A DNA stretch of 64,000 nucleotides from Trujillonella humicola (GCF_046233715.1 NZ_JBJNRJ010000005.1:62001-126000), one strand, 5' to 3'; shown: positions 49,065 through 61,010, counted from the first letter of the stretch. Made by a program: numbers and translations. Notes: generated from the sequence alone by a model not told the origin.

Positions 49065-50498
49065 TCAGCTCGGCGCGAGCAGCGGGGCGAACAGGTCGGT
49101 GTACTGCACCAGCGACCGCGTGCCCAGGTACTGGTCGGTCACCCGCCGGCGGGCGGCGCCGCCGATGCTCGCGGCCCGGGCGCCGTCCCCCACCAGGCCG
49201 GTGACGGCCGCGCCGTAGGCCCCCAGGTCGGCCGGGTCGTCCACCAGCAGTCCGGACCGGGGGTGGTCGATCTGGTCCTGGATCCCGCCGATCCGGCTGG
49301 CGACCACCGCCCGGGACTTCCACATCGCCTCGGCGACGGTGAGGCCGAACCCCTCCGCGAGGGACTTCTGGACGACGACGTCGGCGCGCCGCTGCAGGGC
49401 GTTGACCATCGCCGCGTTCTCCTCCGGGTCGGTCATCGGCAGCGACACCAGGTGCACCCGCTCGCGCGCCACCGCGGGGAGCCCGGCGTACAGCCCGCGG
49501 GCGTCGTCGAGGACCTGCTGCCCCTCGGGATCGTCGGCCACGGCCTCGACCGACGGGCCGGCGTAGACGAGGTGCGCGTCGGTGTGCGGGAGGACGTGGT
49601 CGACGAACCCCCGGATCACGCCCAGCGGGTCCTTGAGCCGGTCCCACCGCGACACCTGGAGGACGACCCGGTCCCCGGCCCGCAGCGGGCGCCCCTCGTC
49701 GACCGCGGCCCGGCGCTCCACCCGCCCCGGCGATCCGTCGATGCGGGTGAACGCGGCCTCCGTGCGCGCGGCGCCGTCCTCCTGGAGCCCGGCGACCGCG
49801 AGCACGGCGTGCACGGTGTCGTCCGCGAGGTCCTGGTTCTTGGCCGAGAAGGCGTCGATGGACGGCGGGATGAGGACCGTGCGGGCGGGGTCGAGGTCCC
49901 GCCAGACGTACTGCGGCCGGGAGAAGACGTACGCGTCGGCCTGCCGGACGTACGGGGCCAGGAAGTCCCAGGCCTGCCGGGTGATCTCGCCGGGGTGGTC
50001 GATGCCGACGTGGCAGCGCCACACCACCGGGACGCCGAGCTCGCGGAGGAGCGGGATCATGCCGGCCGTCTGCGGGTCGTGCAGCAGCACGACGTCCTCT
50101 CCGGGGGCCACCCGCTCGGCGAGGGCCTCGGCGTTGGCCCGCGTCGTCGTCTCGTAGACCTCCCGCGCCGCGGCGTCGAGCGGCCGGCCGTCGCCGGGCG
50201 CCCCGTGCAGCTGGTTGTGCAGCCGCTTGGTGACGGTGAAGAACTCCGGATCGCCGGAGATCACCTCCCAGCGGGCGTCCACGCCCTGGCCGCGGGCGTA
50301 CGCGAGCAGCGACTGCACCATCTCGGCGACCCCGCCGCCCCGGGCGGTGGAGTTGACGTTCCACAGCGCCCGGCCGGCGAACAGCTCCCGGGCGCGTTCG
50401 GCGTGCTCCAGCACCGAGCGGTAGGTCTGCCGGTCCAGCACCGGCTCGAACCGCTGCAGCGGGATGGAGGCGATCGGCACCGACGTGAGCCCCGGCAT
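49065..50498 (-). CDS. GT4 glycosyltransferase, trehalose synthase TreT type
   Basis: A 477-residue two-domain GT-B glycosyltransferase of family GT4. The N-terminal part (VLDRQTYRSVLEHAERARELFAGRALWNVNSTARGGGVAEMVQSLL) is typical of trehalose synthase TreT/trehalose phosphorylase-like enzymes; VVWRCHVGIDHPG, SRWDRLKDPLGVIRGF and QKSLAEGFGLTVAEAMWKSRAVVASRIGGI (sugar-nucleotide Glu) follow. TreT makes trehalose from a nucleoside diphosphoglucose and glucose. ATG at 50498 has no ribosome site but TACGGT lies seven bases before it on the coding strand, so it may be leaderless. A second trehalose route besides TreXYZ. Confidence 0.83.
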   Translation of the reverse strand: MPGLTSVPIASIPLQRFEPVLDRQTYRSVLEHAERARELFAGRALWNVNSTARGGGVAEMVQSLLAYARGQGVDARWEVISGDPEFFTVTKRLHNQLHGAPGDGRPLDAAAREVYETTTRANAEALAERVAPGEDVVLLHDPQTAGMIPLLRELGVPVVWRCHVGIDHPGEITRQAWDFLAPYVRQADAYVFSRPQYVWRDLDPARTVLIPPSIDAFSAKNQDLADDTVHAVLAVAGLQEDGAARTEAAFTRIDGSPGRVERRAAVDEGRPLRAGDRVVLQVSRWDRLKDPLGVIRGFVDHVLPHTDAHLVYAGPSVEAVADDPEGQQVLDDARGLYAGLPAVARERVHLVSLPMTDPEENAAMVNALQRRADVVVQKSLAEGFGLTVAEAMWKSRAVVASRIGGIQDQIDHPRSGLLVDDPADLGAYGAAVTGLVGDGARAASIGGAARRRVTDQYLGTRSLVQYTDLFAPLLAPS

Positions 50499-50572
50499 GC
50501 CGACGACCGTACGGCCGGTGCCTCCCGCCCGGCGTGCTCGTCGGCGCGGCCGCGGGACCACCGGCCGTCGGC

Positions 50573-51238
50573 TCACCAGCCTCGGGCGCGCCACTCCGCG
50601 AGGTGGGGACGCTCGGCGCCGAGCGTCGTGTCCTTCCCGTGGCCGGGGTAGACCCACGTCTCGTCCGGCAGCGGGCCGAACACCCGCTCCTCGACGTCGT
50701 CGAGCAGGCTGGTGAAGCGCTGCGGGTCCTTCTGCGTGTTGCCGACGCCGCCGGGGAACAGGCAGTCGCCGGTGAACAGGTGCGGTCCGGCGTCGCCGGG
50801 GCCGCGCCACAGCAGCGCGATGCTCCCCGGCGTGTGCCCGCGCAGGTGGATCACCTCGAGGGTGTGCTCGCCGACGCGGAGGGTGTCGCCGTGCTCCACC
50901 AGCCGGTCAACGGGCACGGGCAGGTCGGCGGCGTCGGCGGGGTGGGCGACCGTCGTCGCGCCGGTGGCCTCGACCACCTCGGGCAGCGCCCGGTGGTGGT
51001 CCCAGTGCCCGTGCGAGGTGACGACGGTGCGCAGGTCGGCGTCCCCGATCAGCCGCAGCAGCGCCTCGGCGTCGGTGGCCGCGTCGATGAGCAGCGCCTC
51101 GCCGCTGGCGGTGTCGCGCAGCAGGTAGGCGTTGTTGTCCATCTCGCCGACGGCGAGCTTGGCGACCACCAGCCCCGGCAGCTCCCGGACCCCGGCCGGG
51201 CCGCCCACCTGCACGTCCCCGGTGTACGGACCGCTCAT
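50573..51238 (-). CDS. MBL-fold hydrolase, glyoxalase II-like
   Basis: A 221-residue metallo-beta-lactamase-fold enzyme. Metal ligands: TSHGHWDHH (HxHxDH, about 75-82), LRGHTPGSIALL (His, about 134), FTGDCLFPGG (Asp, about 157) and VYPGHGKDT (His near the end). DNNAYLLRDTASGEALLIDAATDAEAL is typical of hydroxyacylglutathione-hydrolase-like proteins, in mycothiol users probably acting on mycothiol thioesters (inference). ATG at 51238 follows GAGGGAG. It is divergent from the amidase gene with only 48 bases between starts, and that short spacer also holds the amidase promoter. Confidence 0.88.
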   Translation of the reverse strand: MSGPYTGDVQVGGPAGVRELPGLVVAKLAVGEMDNNAYLLRDTASGEALLIDAATDAEALLRLIGDADLRTVVTSHGHWDHHRALPEVVEATGATTVAHPADAADLPVPVDRLVEHGDTLRVGEHTLEVIHLRGHTPGSIALLWRGPGDAGPHLFTGDCLFPGGVGNTQKDPQRFTSLLDDVEERVFGPLPDETWVYPGHGKDTTLGAERPHLAEWRARGW

Positions 51239-51257
51239 CGAAGGCTCCCTCGGAAAG

Positions 51258-51279
51258 TGTCGGCGACCGCGGCTACGGT
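51258..51279 (+). promoter_or_regulatory. PafBC-like promoter before amidase-uvrA
   Basis: TGTCGGCG (51258-51265), eight bases, TACGGT (51274-51279), then seven bases to the ATG at 51287. It fits TGTCRGTG-N8-TANNNT except for one base of the upstream box. It would give a leaderless amidase mRNA reading on into uvrA. Confidence 0.55.
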
Positions 51280-51286
51280 CCTGGGC

Positions 51287-52708
51287 ATGGACGCTAGCGG
51301 AGGTCTGCCCGGCTCTCAGGACGGTCGGCTGGTGGGCCTCCCCGCCACCGAGATCGCCGCCCGGGTCCGCTCCGGCGAGCTCTCCGCGGTCGAGGTGGTG
51401 CGTGCCCACCTCGACCACCTGGAGGCGGTGGAGCCGCGGGTCGGAGCCTTCCGCGTCGTGCGGCGCGAGGCGGCCCTCGACGAGGCCGCAGCGGTCGACG
51501 CGGCGCCGGACCGGGCCCGCCTGCCGCTGGCCGGGGTGCCGGTGGCGATCAAGGACAACGTGGCCGTCGCCGGCGAGGTGGTCACCGACGGCTCGTCGGC
51601 GGGCCGGCCCGTCCCGGCGTCCGAGGACCACCCGGTGGTGGCGCGGCTGCGCGGCGCCGGGGCGGTGGTCGTCGGCATCACCCGCGTCCCGGAGCTGTGC
51701 CTGTACGCCTCGACCGACTCCCCCGGCGCGGTCAGCCGCAACCCCTGGGACACGGCCCGGTCGCCCGCCGGCAGCTCCGGGGGCAGCGCGGCCGCTGTCG
51801 CCGCCGGAAGTGTCCCGATCGCCCACGGCAGCGACGGCATGGGCTCGCTGCGGCTGCCCGCCGCCGCCTGCGGGCTGGTCACCCTCAAGCCCGGCCGCGG
51901 CGTGCTGCCCGGCGGCATCGGCGCCGACGACTGGTCGGGCATGGCGGTCAACGGCGCGCTCACCACCACCGCGGCCGACCAGGCACTGGCCTTCGCGGTG
52001 CTCGCGGGGGAGGAGCCCACCGCGCCGCCCGACCCCGGCGGGCCGCTGCGGATCGCCGTGAGCCTGCGCTCGCCGGTGCCCGGCGTGCGGGCCGACCGGG
52101 CCGCCCGGGAAGCGGTGGAGGCGACCGCGACGCTGCTGGCCGGGGCCGGGCACACCGTGCTCCGCCGCGATCCGGTCATCCCGACCGACGCGGCGCTCGC
52201 GGCGCTGGCCCGCTGGTTCGCCGGTGCGGAGGACGACGCCGCCTTCCTGGGGCTGGACCGGGCGGCGCTGGAGCCCCGCAGCCGCAGCCACGCCCGGCTG
52301 GGCCGCTGGGTGCGCCGGCTGGGGCTGATCCGCCCCGGGCCGGCCGACCGCTTCCGCGCGCGGACCGAGGCGTTCTTCACCGACGTCGACGTCCTGCTGA
52401 TGCCGGCCGTGAGCGGTCCGCCGCTGTCCGCCCGGCCGTGGCACGAGCGCGGCTTCCTGGCCAACGTGACGGCCAACGCGCGGTGGGCGCCCTTCGCCTC
52501 GCCGTGGAACCTGGCGGGCGTGCCGGCCGCCGTCGTCCCCGCCGGGACGCGGGCGCAGGGGTGGCCCCTGGCGGTCCAGCTGGTCGGCCCCCCCGGCGCG
52601 GAGAGGCGACTACTCTGGCTGGCCGGAGAGCTGGAACGCCGGCGGCCGTGGCGCCGTCACGCGCCGGTCTTCGACCCCCTCGCGTCGCCCGCCGCGGCAG
52701 CCGTCTGA
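51287..52708 (+). CDS. Amidase signature family hydrolase
   Basis: A 473-residue amidase. The Ser-cisSer-Lys triad is in place: Lys in GVPVAIKDNVAVAGE (about 85), SPAGSSGGSAAAVAAG (cis-Ser, about 163) and GSDGMGSLRLPAAACGLVTLKPGRG (nucleophile Ser, about 187). It hydrolyses an amide of unknown type; no GatA partner genes are nearby and the C-terminal part is not GatA-like. ATG at 51287 is seven bases after the -10 TACGGT and lacks a ribosome site. It lies 73 bases before uvrA on the same strand, so the two may share the damage-type promoter. Confidence 0.88.
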   Translation: MDASGGLPGSQDGRLVGLPATEIAARVRSGELSAVEVVRAHLDHLEAVEPRVGAFRVVRREAALDEAAAVDAAPDRARLPLAGVPVAIKDNVAVAGEVVTDGSSAGRPVPASEDHPVVARLRGAGAVVVGITRVPELCLYASTDSPGAVSRNPWDTARSPAGSSGGSAAAVAAGSVPIAHGSDGMGSLRLPAAACGLVTLKPGRGVLPGGIGADDWSGMAVNGALTTTAADQALAFAVLAGEEPTAPPDPGGPLRIAVSLRSPVPGVRADRAAREAVEATATLLAGAGHTVLRRDPVIPTDAALAALARWFAGAEDDAAFLGLDRAALEPRSRSHARLGRWVRRLGLIRPGPADRFRARTEAFFTDVDVLLMPAVSGPPLSARPWHERGFLANVTANARWAPFASPWNLAGVPAAVVPAGTRAQGWPLAVQLVGPPGAERRLLWLAGELERRRPWRRHAPVFDPLASPAAAAV

Positions 52709-52781
52709 GCAGCGCCGCCCAGAGCCCCTCGGCCGGCACGCCCGGCCGACCGACCCGAGCACTTCGACCGACAGGACCCCC

Positions 52782-55673
<2,892 letters not shown>

Positions 55674-55682
55674 CCGCGCGGC

Positions 55683-56282
55683 TCAGCCGCGGCGCCGCCG
55701 GAGCAGCAGGACGACGGCTGCTCCGACGGCGACCGCGGCGCCGACCAGCACCGCCAGCACCCAGCCGGGGGTGCCGCCGTCGTCGTCGCTGCCGGCGGCC
55801 CGCTCGACGACGTCGTTCCTGGTGCCGACCGGCGTCCCCTGTGACGTGCCGGCGGCGGGTGGCGCGGCCGTCGTCGGACCGGCCGTCGACGGTGCGGGCG
55901 CGGCCGGGGGCGTGTACTCGAAGCCGAACGAGCCCTGCACCGGGTGCCCGTCGGAGCCGGTGACGTACCAGGTGACGTCGTGGCGTCCGGCCGCCGTCAG
56001 CGCGACCGGCACGCGGACCACCGCACCCTCCACGGTCGCCGGGCCGGTGCCGACCGCGCCGTCCGGCCCGGTCACCGTGACGTCGGCGCCCAGCACCGTC
56101 CCGCCGAAGGTGAGGGTCACCGCGGCCGGCGCGGCCGTCACCGTGCTCTCGGCGGCGGGGTCGGTGGACTCGAGCCCGGTGTGCGCGGACGCCGGTGCCG
56201 GCGCCGCCAGCACCTGTGCGGCAACGGCCAGCACGGCAACGGCCAGCGCGACGAGGACCCGGCGGGAGGTCACGCCGGTCAT
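55683..56282 (-). CDS. CopC-domain copper-binding protein, membrane-anchored
   Basis: A 199-residue exported protein. Signal peptide to about residue 33, mature end beginning AHTGLESTDPAAESTV (N-terminal His used for copper), CopC beta-sandwich (about 34-125) with VTGPDG, RHDVTWYVTGSDGHPVQGSFGFEY carrying the second His, a Pro/Thr/Ala linker and a C-terminal span (PGWVLAVLVGAAVAVGAAVVLLL) with RRRRG. It probably binds copper outside the cell; no CopD/YcnJ partner is adjacent. ATG at 56282. Convergent with uvrA, nine bases between stops. Confidence 0.9.
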   Translation of the reverse strand: MTGVTSRRVLVALAVAVLAVAAQVLAAPAPASAHTGLESTDPAAESTVTAAPAAVTLTFGGTVLGADVTVTGPDGAVGTGPATVEGAVVRVPVALTAAGRHDVTWYVTGSDGHPVQGSFGFEYTPPAAPAPSTAGPTTAAPPAAGTSQGTPVGTRNDVVERAAGSDDDGGTPGWVLAVLVGAAVAVGAAVVLLLRRRRG

Positions 56283-56480
56283 CCTGCACCCGCACCTCCG
56301 GCTCCGGGGCCGGGCCGCGTCCGGGGTCCCCTCCCGGTGCTCGGGGACGGGCCGGGACGGCGCGGCCGGCGGCTGCCGGGCCCGTGCGCCGTACGCCTTG
56401 TGAGAGAGGTCACGACCGGCGTAGAGTGCCTGTGACTGACGTCACCGGGATACCCCTGTGCCGGAAACGAGGAGGCCGCG

Positions 56481-56789
56481 ATGAGCGCACTCACGCCCGA
56501 CTGCGACCCGGACATGAGCCACTGCGGGCAGCCGTGGCAGGGCCGGGGGAAGCCCGGTTCCGGGCTCCTCTCGGTGATGGTGCTCGTCGCCGTCCTCGGG
56601 CTGTCGCTCCTGGTGGTGACCAAGGACGTCGTCGCCGACGCCTTCGACTTCGTCGCCGTCCCGGTTGGGCTGCTCGCTGCCGTGGCACTCGGCCGCCGCG
56701 CCGTCCGGCTGGCCGGCCGCGGTGTCTCCGCCGTCGCCGCGCGGATGCCCGGGGCGGTCGCGGTGCGCCGGTCGCAGCCCGCCGGCTGA
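56481..56789 (+). CDS. Small membrane protein, hypothetical
   Basis: A 102-residue protein. A hydrophilic start with a Cys/His set (DCDPDMSHCGQPW) leads to one or two hydrophobic segments (about 30-47, LLSVMVLVAVLGLSLLVV; about 57-70, FVAVPVGLLAAVAL) and a basic tail (GRRAVRLAGRGVSAVAARMPGAVAVRRSQP). ATG at 56481 follows GGAGG at good distance. A very strong hairpin follows at 56812, so it is a single-gene unit. Function unknown; the Cys/His cluster could bind metal. Confidence 0.7.
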   Translation: MSALTPDCDPDMSHCGQPWQGRGKPGSGLLSVMVLVAVLGLSLLVVTKDVVADAFDFVAVPVGLLAAVALGRRAVRLAGRGVSAVAARMPGAVAVRRSQPAG

Positions 56790-56811
56790 TCCCCCGGCAC
56801 CAGCCGGACCG

Positions 56812-56854
56812 GACGACGAGGAGCGGGACCCGCCGGGTCCCGCTCCTCGTCGTC
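56812..56854 (+). terminator. 20-bp perfect terminator hairpin
   Basis: Bases 56812-56831 and 56835-56854 are fully complementary, giving a 20-bp stem with a 3-base GCC loop, 23 bases after the stop of the small membrane protein gene. It should insulate uvrC from upstream transcription. Confidence 0.85.
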
Positions 56855-56872
56855 GCGGCCCCCGCACGGGAC

Positions 56873-56937
56873 GGGTGCGACACGCGGGGCGGACGGGTCC
56901 CTCACGCGTACGGCGTGTCGCACCCGCGACCTAGTGT
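56873..56937 (+). promoter_or_regulatory. PafBC-type promoter of uvrC with dyad
   Basis: TGTCGCAC (56916-56923), eight bases, TAGTGT (56932-56937), then seven bases to the ATG at 56945: the damage-promoter layout again, leaderless. In addition GGGTGCGACACGC (56873-56885) is an exact inverted copy of GCGTGTCGCACCC (56913-56925), which overlaps the upstream box. Confidence 0.65.
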
Positions 56938-56944
56938 GGGAGCC

Positions 56945-59002
56945 ATGCCCGACCCGTCCTCGTACCGCCCAGCGGTCGGCAGCATCCCCGAGTCGCCGGG
57001 GGTCTACAGGTTCCGCGACCCGAACGGCCGGGTCATCTACGTCGGCAAGGCCAAGAGCCTGCGCCAGCGCCTCAACAGCTACTTCGCCGACGTCGCCGGC
57101 CTGCACCCGCGCACCCGGCAGATGGTCACGACCGCGGCCGGCGTGGAGTGGACCGTCGTCGGCACCGAGGTCGAGGCCCTGCAGCTCGAGTACAACTGGA
57201 TCAAGGAGTTCGACCCCCGCTTCAACGTCCGCTACCGCGACGACAAGAGCTACCCGTCGCTGGCGGTGACGCTGAACGAGGAGTACCCGCGGCTGCAGGT
57301 CATGCGCGGCCCCAAGCGCAAGGGCGTGCGCTACTTCGGCCCCTACGCCCACGCCTGGGCCATCCGCGAGACGCTCGACACGCTGACCCGTGTCTTCCCC
57401 GCCCGCACCTGCTCCACCGGCGTCTTCAAGCGCGCCGGCCAGATCGGCCGGCCGTGCCTGCTGGGCTACATCGGCAAGTGCTCAGCCCCCTGCGTGGGCC
57501 GGGTGAGCGCCGAGGAGCACCGGCGGATCGTCGACGACTTCTGCGACTTCATGGCCGGCCGCACCGACCTCATGGTCAGGCGCCTGGAGCGCGAGATGAC
57601 CGAGGCGGCGCAGGCGATGGAGTACGAGAAGGCCGCCCGGCTGCGTGACGACCTGGGCGCGCTCAACCGGGCGATGGAGAAGCAGGCCGTCGTCCTCGGC
57701 GACGGCACCGACGCCGACGTGGTGGCGTTCGCGCAGGACGACCTGGAGGCCGCGGTACAGGTCTTCCACGTCCGCGGCGGGCGGGTGCGCGGGCAGCGCG
57801 GCTGGATCGTCGACAAGGTCGAGGAGATCGGCACCGGCGAGCTGGTCGAGCAGTTCCTGCTGCAGGTGTACGGCGGGATCGACGAGCAGACCGGCACCTC
57901 CGAGGCGGGCGAGACCGTGCCCCGGGAGGTCCTGGTCCCCGAGCTGCCGGCCGACGCCGACGTCTACGAGGACCTGCTCAGCGAGCTGCGCGGCAGCCGC
58001 GTCAGCCTGCGGGTGCCCCAGCGCGGCGACAAGCGCTCGCTGCTGGAGACCGTCGAGCGCAACGCCAAGGAGGCCTTCGCCCGGCACCGGGTGAAGCGCT
58101 CCAGCGACATCACCGCGCGGTCCCTGGCCCTGTCGGAGCTCCAGGAGGCGCTGGAGCTCCCCGAGGCGCCGCTGCGGATCGAGTGCATCGACGTGTCGCA
58201 CGTGCAGGGCACCAACGTGGTGGCCTCGATGGTCGTCTTCGAGGACGGCCTGGCGAAGAAGTCCGACTACCGGCGGTTCTCCGTCACGCACGGAACCGAC
58301 GACACCGCGGCCATGGCCGAGGTCGTGCGCCGCCGGTTCGCCCGGCACCTCAAGGAGGAGGCCGACCGGGTCGACGAGCAGGGCGTCGCCGCCGAGGAGG
58401 GCCGGCCGCGCCGCTTCGCCTACCCGCCGAACCTGCTCGTGGTCGACGGCGGCGCTCCCCAGGTGGCCGCCGCCGCCCGCTCGCTCGACGAGCTCGGCGT
58501 CGTGGACGTCGCCGTCTGCGGGCTGGCCAAGCGGATGGAGGAGGTGTGGCTGCCCGGCGAGTCCGACCCGGTGATCCTGCCGCGTACCTCCGAGGCGCTG
58601 TACCTGCTGCAGCGGGTCCGCGACGAGGCCCACCGCTTCGCGATCACGTACCACCGGCAGAAGCGGTCGGCCAGCATGCTGGTCTCCCTGTTGGACGACG
58701 TCCCCGGCCTGGGTGACACGCGGCGGAAGGCGCTGATGAAGCGGTTCGGCTCACTGAAGCGGTTGCGGGCCGCGACGCTGGAGGAGCTCGTGGAGGTGCC
58801 CGGGATCGGCCGGCGGACGGCGGAGGCCGTCCTGGCCGCCGTCGCCGTCCCCGGCGAGGCCGCGGAGAGCGCCGCGGAGCCCGAGCCGGCCGAGAGCACC
58901 CTGGCGCCGCAGGGGCCGGCCGAGCGCGGCACCGCGCAACCCGGTTCCGGCGGCACCGCCGAGGTCGGCCGGGTGCTGGCCGTGGGCGAGGTCGCCTCGT
59001 GA
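56945..59002 (+). CDS. uvrC: Excinuclease ABC subunit C
   Basis: A 685-residue UvrC. GIY-YIG domain at the start (GVYRFRDPNGRVIYVGKAKSLRQRL), Cys-rich region (CLLGYIGKCSAPCVG), UVR domain (MTEAAQAMEYEKAARLRDDL), RNase H-like nuclease domain (RIECIDVSHVQGTNVVASMVVFEDG with the catalytic Asp) and tandem HhH motifs (DVPGLGDTRRKALMKRFGS, VPGIGRRTAEAVLAA). It makes both incisions in nucleotide excision repair. The C-terminal 55 residues are Ala/Glu/Pro-rich and extra. ATG at 56945 has no real ribosome site; -10 lies seven bases upstream. rapZ overlaps its end (GTGA). Confidence 0.97.
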   Translation: MPDPSSYRPAVGSIPESPGVYRFRDPNGRVIYVGKAKSLRQRLNSYFADVAGLHPRTRQMVTTAAGVEWTVVGTEVEALQLEYNWIKEFDPRFNVRYRDDKSYPSLAVTLNEEYPRLQVMRGPKRKGVRYFGPYAHAWAIRETLDTLTRVFPARTCSTGVFKRAGQIGRPCLLGYIGKCSAPCVGRVSAEEHRRIVDDFCDFMAGRTDLMVRRLEREMTEAAQAMEYEKAARLRDDLGALNRAMEKQAVVLGDGTDADVVAFAQDDLEAAVQVFHVRGGRVRGQRGWIVDKVEEIGTGELVEQFLLQVYGGIDEQTGTSEAGETVPREVLVPELPADADVYEDLLSELRGSRVSLRVPQRGDKRSLLETVERNAKEAFARHRVKRSSDITARSLALSELQEALELPEAPLRIECIDVSHVQGTNVVASMVVFEDGLAKKSDYRRFSVTHGTDDTAAMAEVVRRRFARHLKEEADRVDEQGVAAEEGRPRRFAYPPNLLVVDGGAPQVAAAARSLDELGVVDVAVCGLAKRMEEVWLPGESDPVILPRTSEALYLLQRVRDEAHRFAITYHRQKRSASMLVSLLDDVPGLGDTRRKALMKRFGSLKRLRAATLEELVEVPGIGRRTAEAVLAAVAVPGEAAESAAEPEPAESTLAPQGPAERGTAQPGSGGTAEVGRVLAVGEVAS

Positions 59003-59946
59003 CCTCCCCGCCCGAGAGCGGCAGCGCACCGCAGGCCGGGCCGCAGCGGGACGTCGCGCCCCCGGCCGACCCCGCCAGCACCGAGACCGCGCCGCTGGAC
59101 GTCGTCGTCGTCACCGGGCTGTCCGGCGCCGGCAAGAACACCGCGGGACGGGTCCTGGAGGACCTCGGCTTCTACGTCGTCGACAACCTCCCCCCGGCCC
59201 TGCTGCAGCCGATGGTGGAGCTCGGCGCGCGCGGCGACCTGCGGCGCTTCGCCGCGATCGTCGACGTGCGCAGCCGGGCGTTCTCCAGCGACCTGCAGGA
59301 GTCCATCCGGGCGCTGGCCACCGCCGGGCACCGGCCGCGGGTGCTCTACGTGCACGCCCGCGACGAGGTGCTGGTCCGCCGGTACGAGTCCAACCGCCGG
59401 GAGCACCCGCTGCAGGGCAGCGGGCGGCTGATCGACGGCATCGCCGCCGAGCGGGCGCTGCTCACCGGCATCGCCGGGGACGCCGACCTGTGGGTGGACA
59501 CCAGCGACCTCAACGTCCACCAGTTGCGCGCGACCCTGGAGAACGCCTTCGCCCGGCAGGGGCAGGCGCCGCCGCTGACCGCCACCGTGCTCAGCTTCGG
59601 GTTCAAGTACGGGCTGCCGCTGGACGCCGACCTGGTCGTCGACGCGCGCTTCCTGCCCAACCCGCACTGGGTGCCCGAGCTGCGGTCGCACACCGGCCAG
59701 GACCCCGACGTGCGCGACTACGTGCTCGGTCAGGAGGCGGCCGGCCCGTTCGTCGACCGCTACCTCGACGTGCTGCGCCTGCTCATCCCCGGCTACCGCC
59801 GCGAGGGGAAGCGCTACCTGACCCTCGCCGTGGGCTGCACCGGCGGCAAGCACCGCAGCGTGGCCATCGCCGAGGAGTTCGTCCGCCGGCTGGCCTCCGA
59901 CGGCGTGCAGGCGGTGGCGCAGCACCGCGACCTGGGGCGCGAGTAG
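58999..59946 (+). CDS. rapZ: RapZ (YvcJ) nucleotide-binding protein
   Basis: A 315-residue RapZ/YvcJ protein. A 35-residue Pro/Ala-rich start precedes VVVVTGLSGAGKNT (about 36-48), LEDLGFYVVDNLPPALL, and VDVRSRAFSSDL; the C-terminal domain has SFGFKYGLPLDADLVVDARFLPNPHW and LAVGCTGGKHRSVAIAE. In the P-loop the residue after Lys is Asn47, where Ser or Thr is normal, with Thr48 next. In Escherichia coli RapZ controls GlmS through small RNAs; in actinobacteria the role is not well known. GTG at 58999 overlaps the uvrC stop. Confidence 0.94.
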   Translation: MTSPPESGSAPQAGPQRDVAPPADPASTETAPLDVVVVTGLSGAGKNTAGRVLEDLGFYVVDNLPPALLQPMVELGARGDLRRFAAIVDVRSRAFSSDLQESIRALATAGHRPRVLYVHARDEVLVRRYESNRREHPLQGSGRLIDGIAAERALLTGIAGDADLWVDTSDLNVHQLRATLENAFARQGQAPPLTATVLSFGFKYGLPLDADLVVDARFLPNPHWVPELRSHTGQDPDVRDYVLGQEAAGPFVDRYLDVLRLLIPGYRREGKRYLTLAVGCTGGKHRSVAIAEEFVRRLASDGVQAVAQHRDLGRE

Positions 59947-61010
59947 TGGGCGCGCCCACCGCCCCCCGGGTCGTCGCCTTCGGCGGCGGCCACGGGCTGG
60001 CCGCGGCGCTCGGCGCGTGGCGGCGGATCACGTCCGAGCTGACCGCCGTGGTGACGGTGGCCGACGACGGCGGCTCCTCGGGCCGGATCCGCCGGGAGAT
60101 GCCGGTGCTGCCGCCCGGCGACCTGCGGATGGCGCTGGCCGCGCTGGCCGGAGACGACGGGCGCCGCAACGAGATGACGGCGCTGCTGCAGCACCGCCTG
60201 GGCGGCACCGGTGTGCTAGCCGGGCACCCCGTCGGCAACCTGGTCCTCACCGGCCTGGTGGAGCTGCACGGCGGCGACACCGTGCGGGCGCTCGACAGCC
60301 TCTGCGCGCTGCTGGGCGCCCGAGGCCGGGTGCTGCCGATGGCCGACGTCCCGCTCGACCTCGTCGCCCGCGTGGAGACCGTCGACCCCGACGACCCGGC
60401 CCGGACCCGGACGATCCGCGGGCAGGTGGCCATCGCGTCCACCCCCGGCCGGGTGCGCGACATCCTGGTCTCACCGGCCGATCCGCCGGTGCACCCGGAC
60501 GTGCTGGCGGCGATCGCCGCGGCCGACGTCGTGTCGCTGGGTCCGGGCTCCTGGTACACGTCGGTCCTGCCGCACCTGCTGGTACCGCGGCTGCGCTCCG
60601 CGCTCGCGGCCAGCTCCGCCCGCGTGGTCGTCGTGCTCAACCTGGAGCCCCAGCCGGGGGAGACGGACGGGTTCTCCCCGGAGGAGCACCTGCGGGTCCT
60701 GCAGGCCCATCTGGACGGAGTGGCGCTGCACACCGTGATCGCCGATGTCGACTCGGTGGTTGACCGCTGTGGTCTGCTGTCAGCGGTGCGCGAGTGCGGT
60801 GCCGACCTCGTGCTGGCCCCGGTGGCCGAGCCCGGGGGCGCGCCGCGGCACGACCCCGGGCGCCTTTCGGCGGCGCTCGCCGGCGTGGTCGCGGAGGGGG
60901 TGGCGCGTGGCGGGCGCGGCGCCGGTTCGGCGAGGATCGGGTCGTGGGACGGACCGCTCCGTGCGGGGACGGACGGACGAGGGGGAGGGGACGCCGCACA
61001 TGGCGCCTGA
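59946..61010 (+). CDS. yvcK: Gluconeogenesis factor YvcK/CofD family
   Basis: A 354-residue YvcK (CuvA) protein. VVAFGGGHGLAAALGAWRR at the start, VTVADDGGSSGRIRREMPVLPPGDLRMALAAL, HPVGNLVLTGL, VSLGPGSWYTSVLPHLLV and NLEPQPGETDGFSPEEHLRVL are family hallmarks; the protein binds UDP-GlcNAc and influences wall synthesis and gluconeogenic growth. The GTG at 59946 shares one base with the rapZ stop. The C-terminal 40 residues are Gly/Arg-rich. Next to rapZ and whiA as in most actinobacteria and Firmicutes. Confidence 0.94.
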   Translation: MGAPTAPRVVAFGGGHGLAAALGAWRRITSELTAVVTVADDGGSSGRIRREMPVLPPGDLRMALAALAGDDGRRNEMTALLQHRLGGTGVLAGHPVGNLVLTGLVELHGGDTVRALDSLCALLGARGRVLPMADVPLDLVARVETVDPDDPARTRTIRGQVAIASTPGRVRDILVSPADPPVHPDVLAAIAAADVVSLGPGSWYTSVLPHLLVPRLRSALAASSARVVVVLNLEPQPGETDGFSPEEHLRVLQAHLDGVALHTVIADVDSVVDRCGLLSAVRECGADLVLAPVAEPGGAPRHDPGRLSAALAGVVAEGVARGGRGAGSARIGSWDGPLRAGTDGRGGGDAAHGA

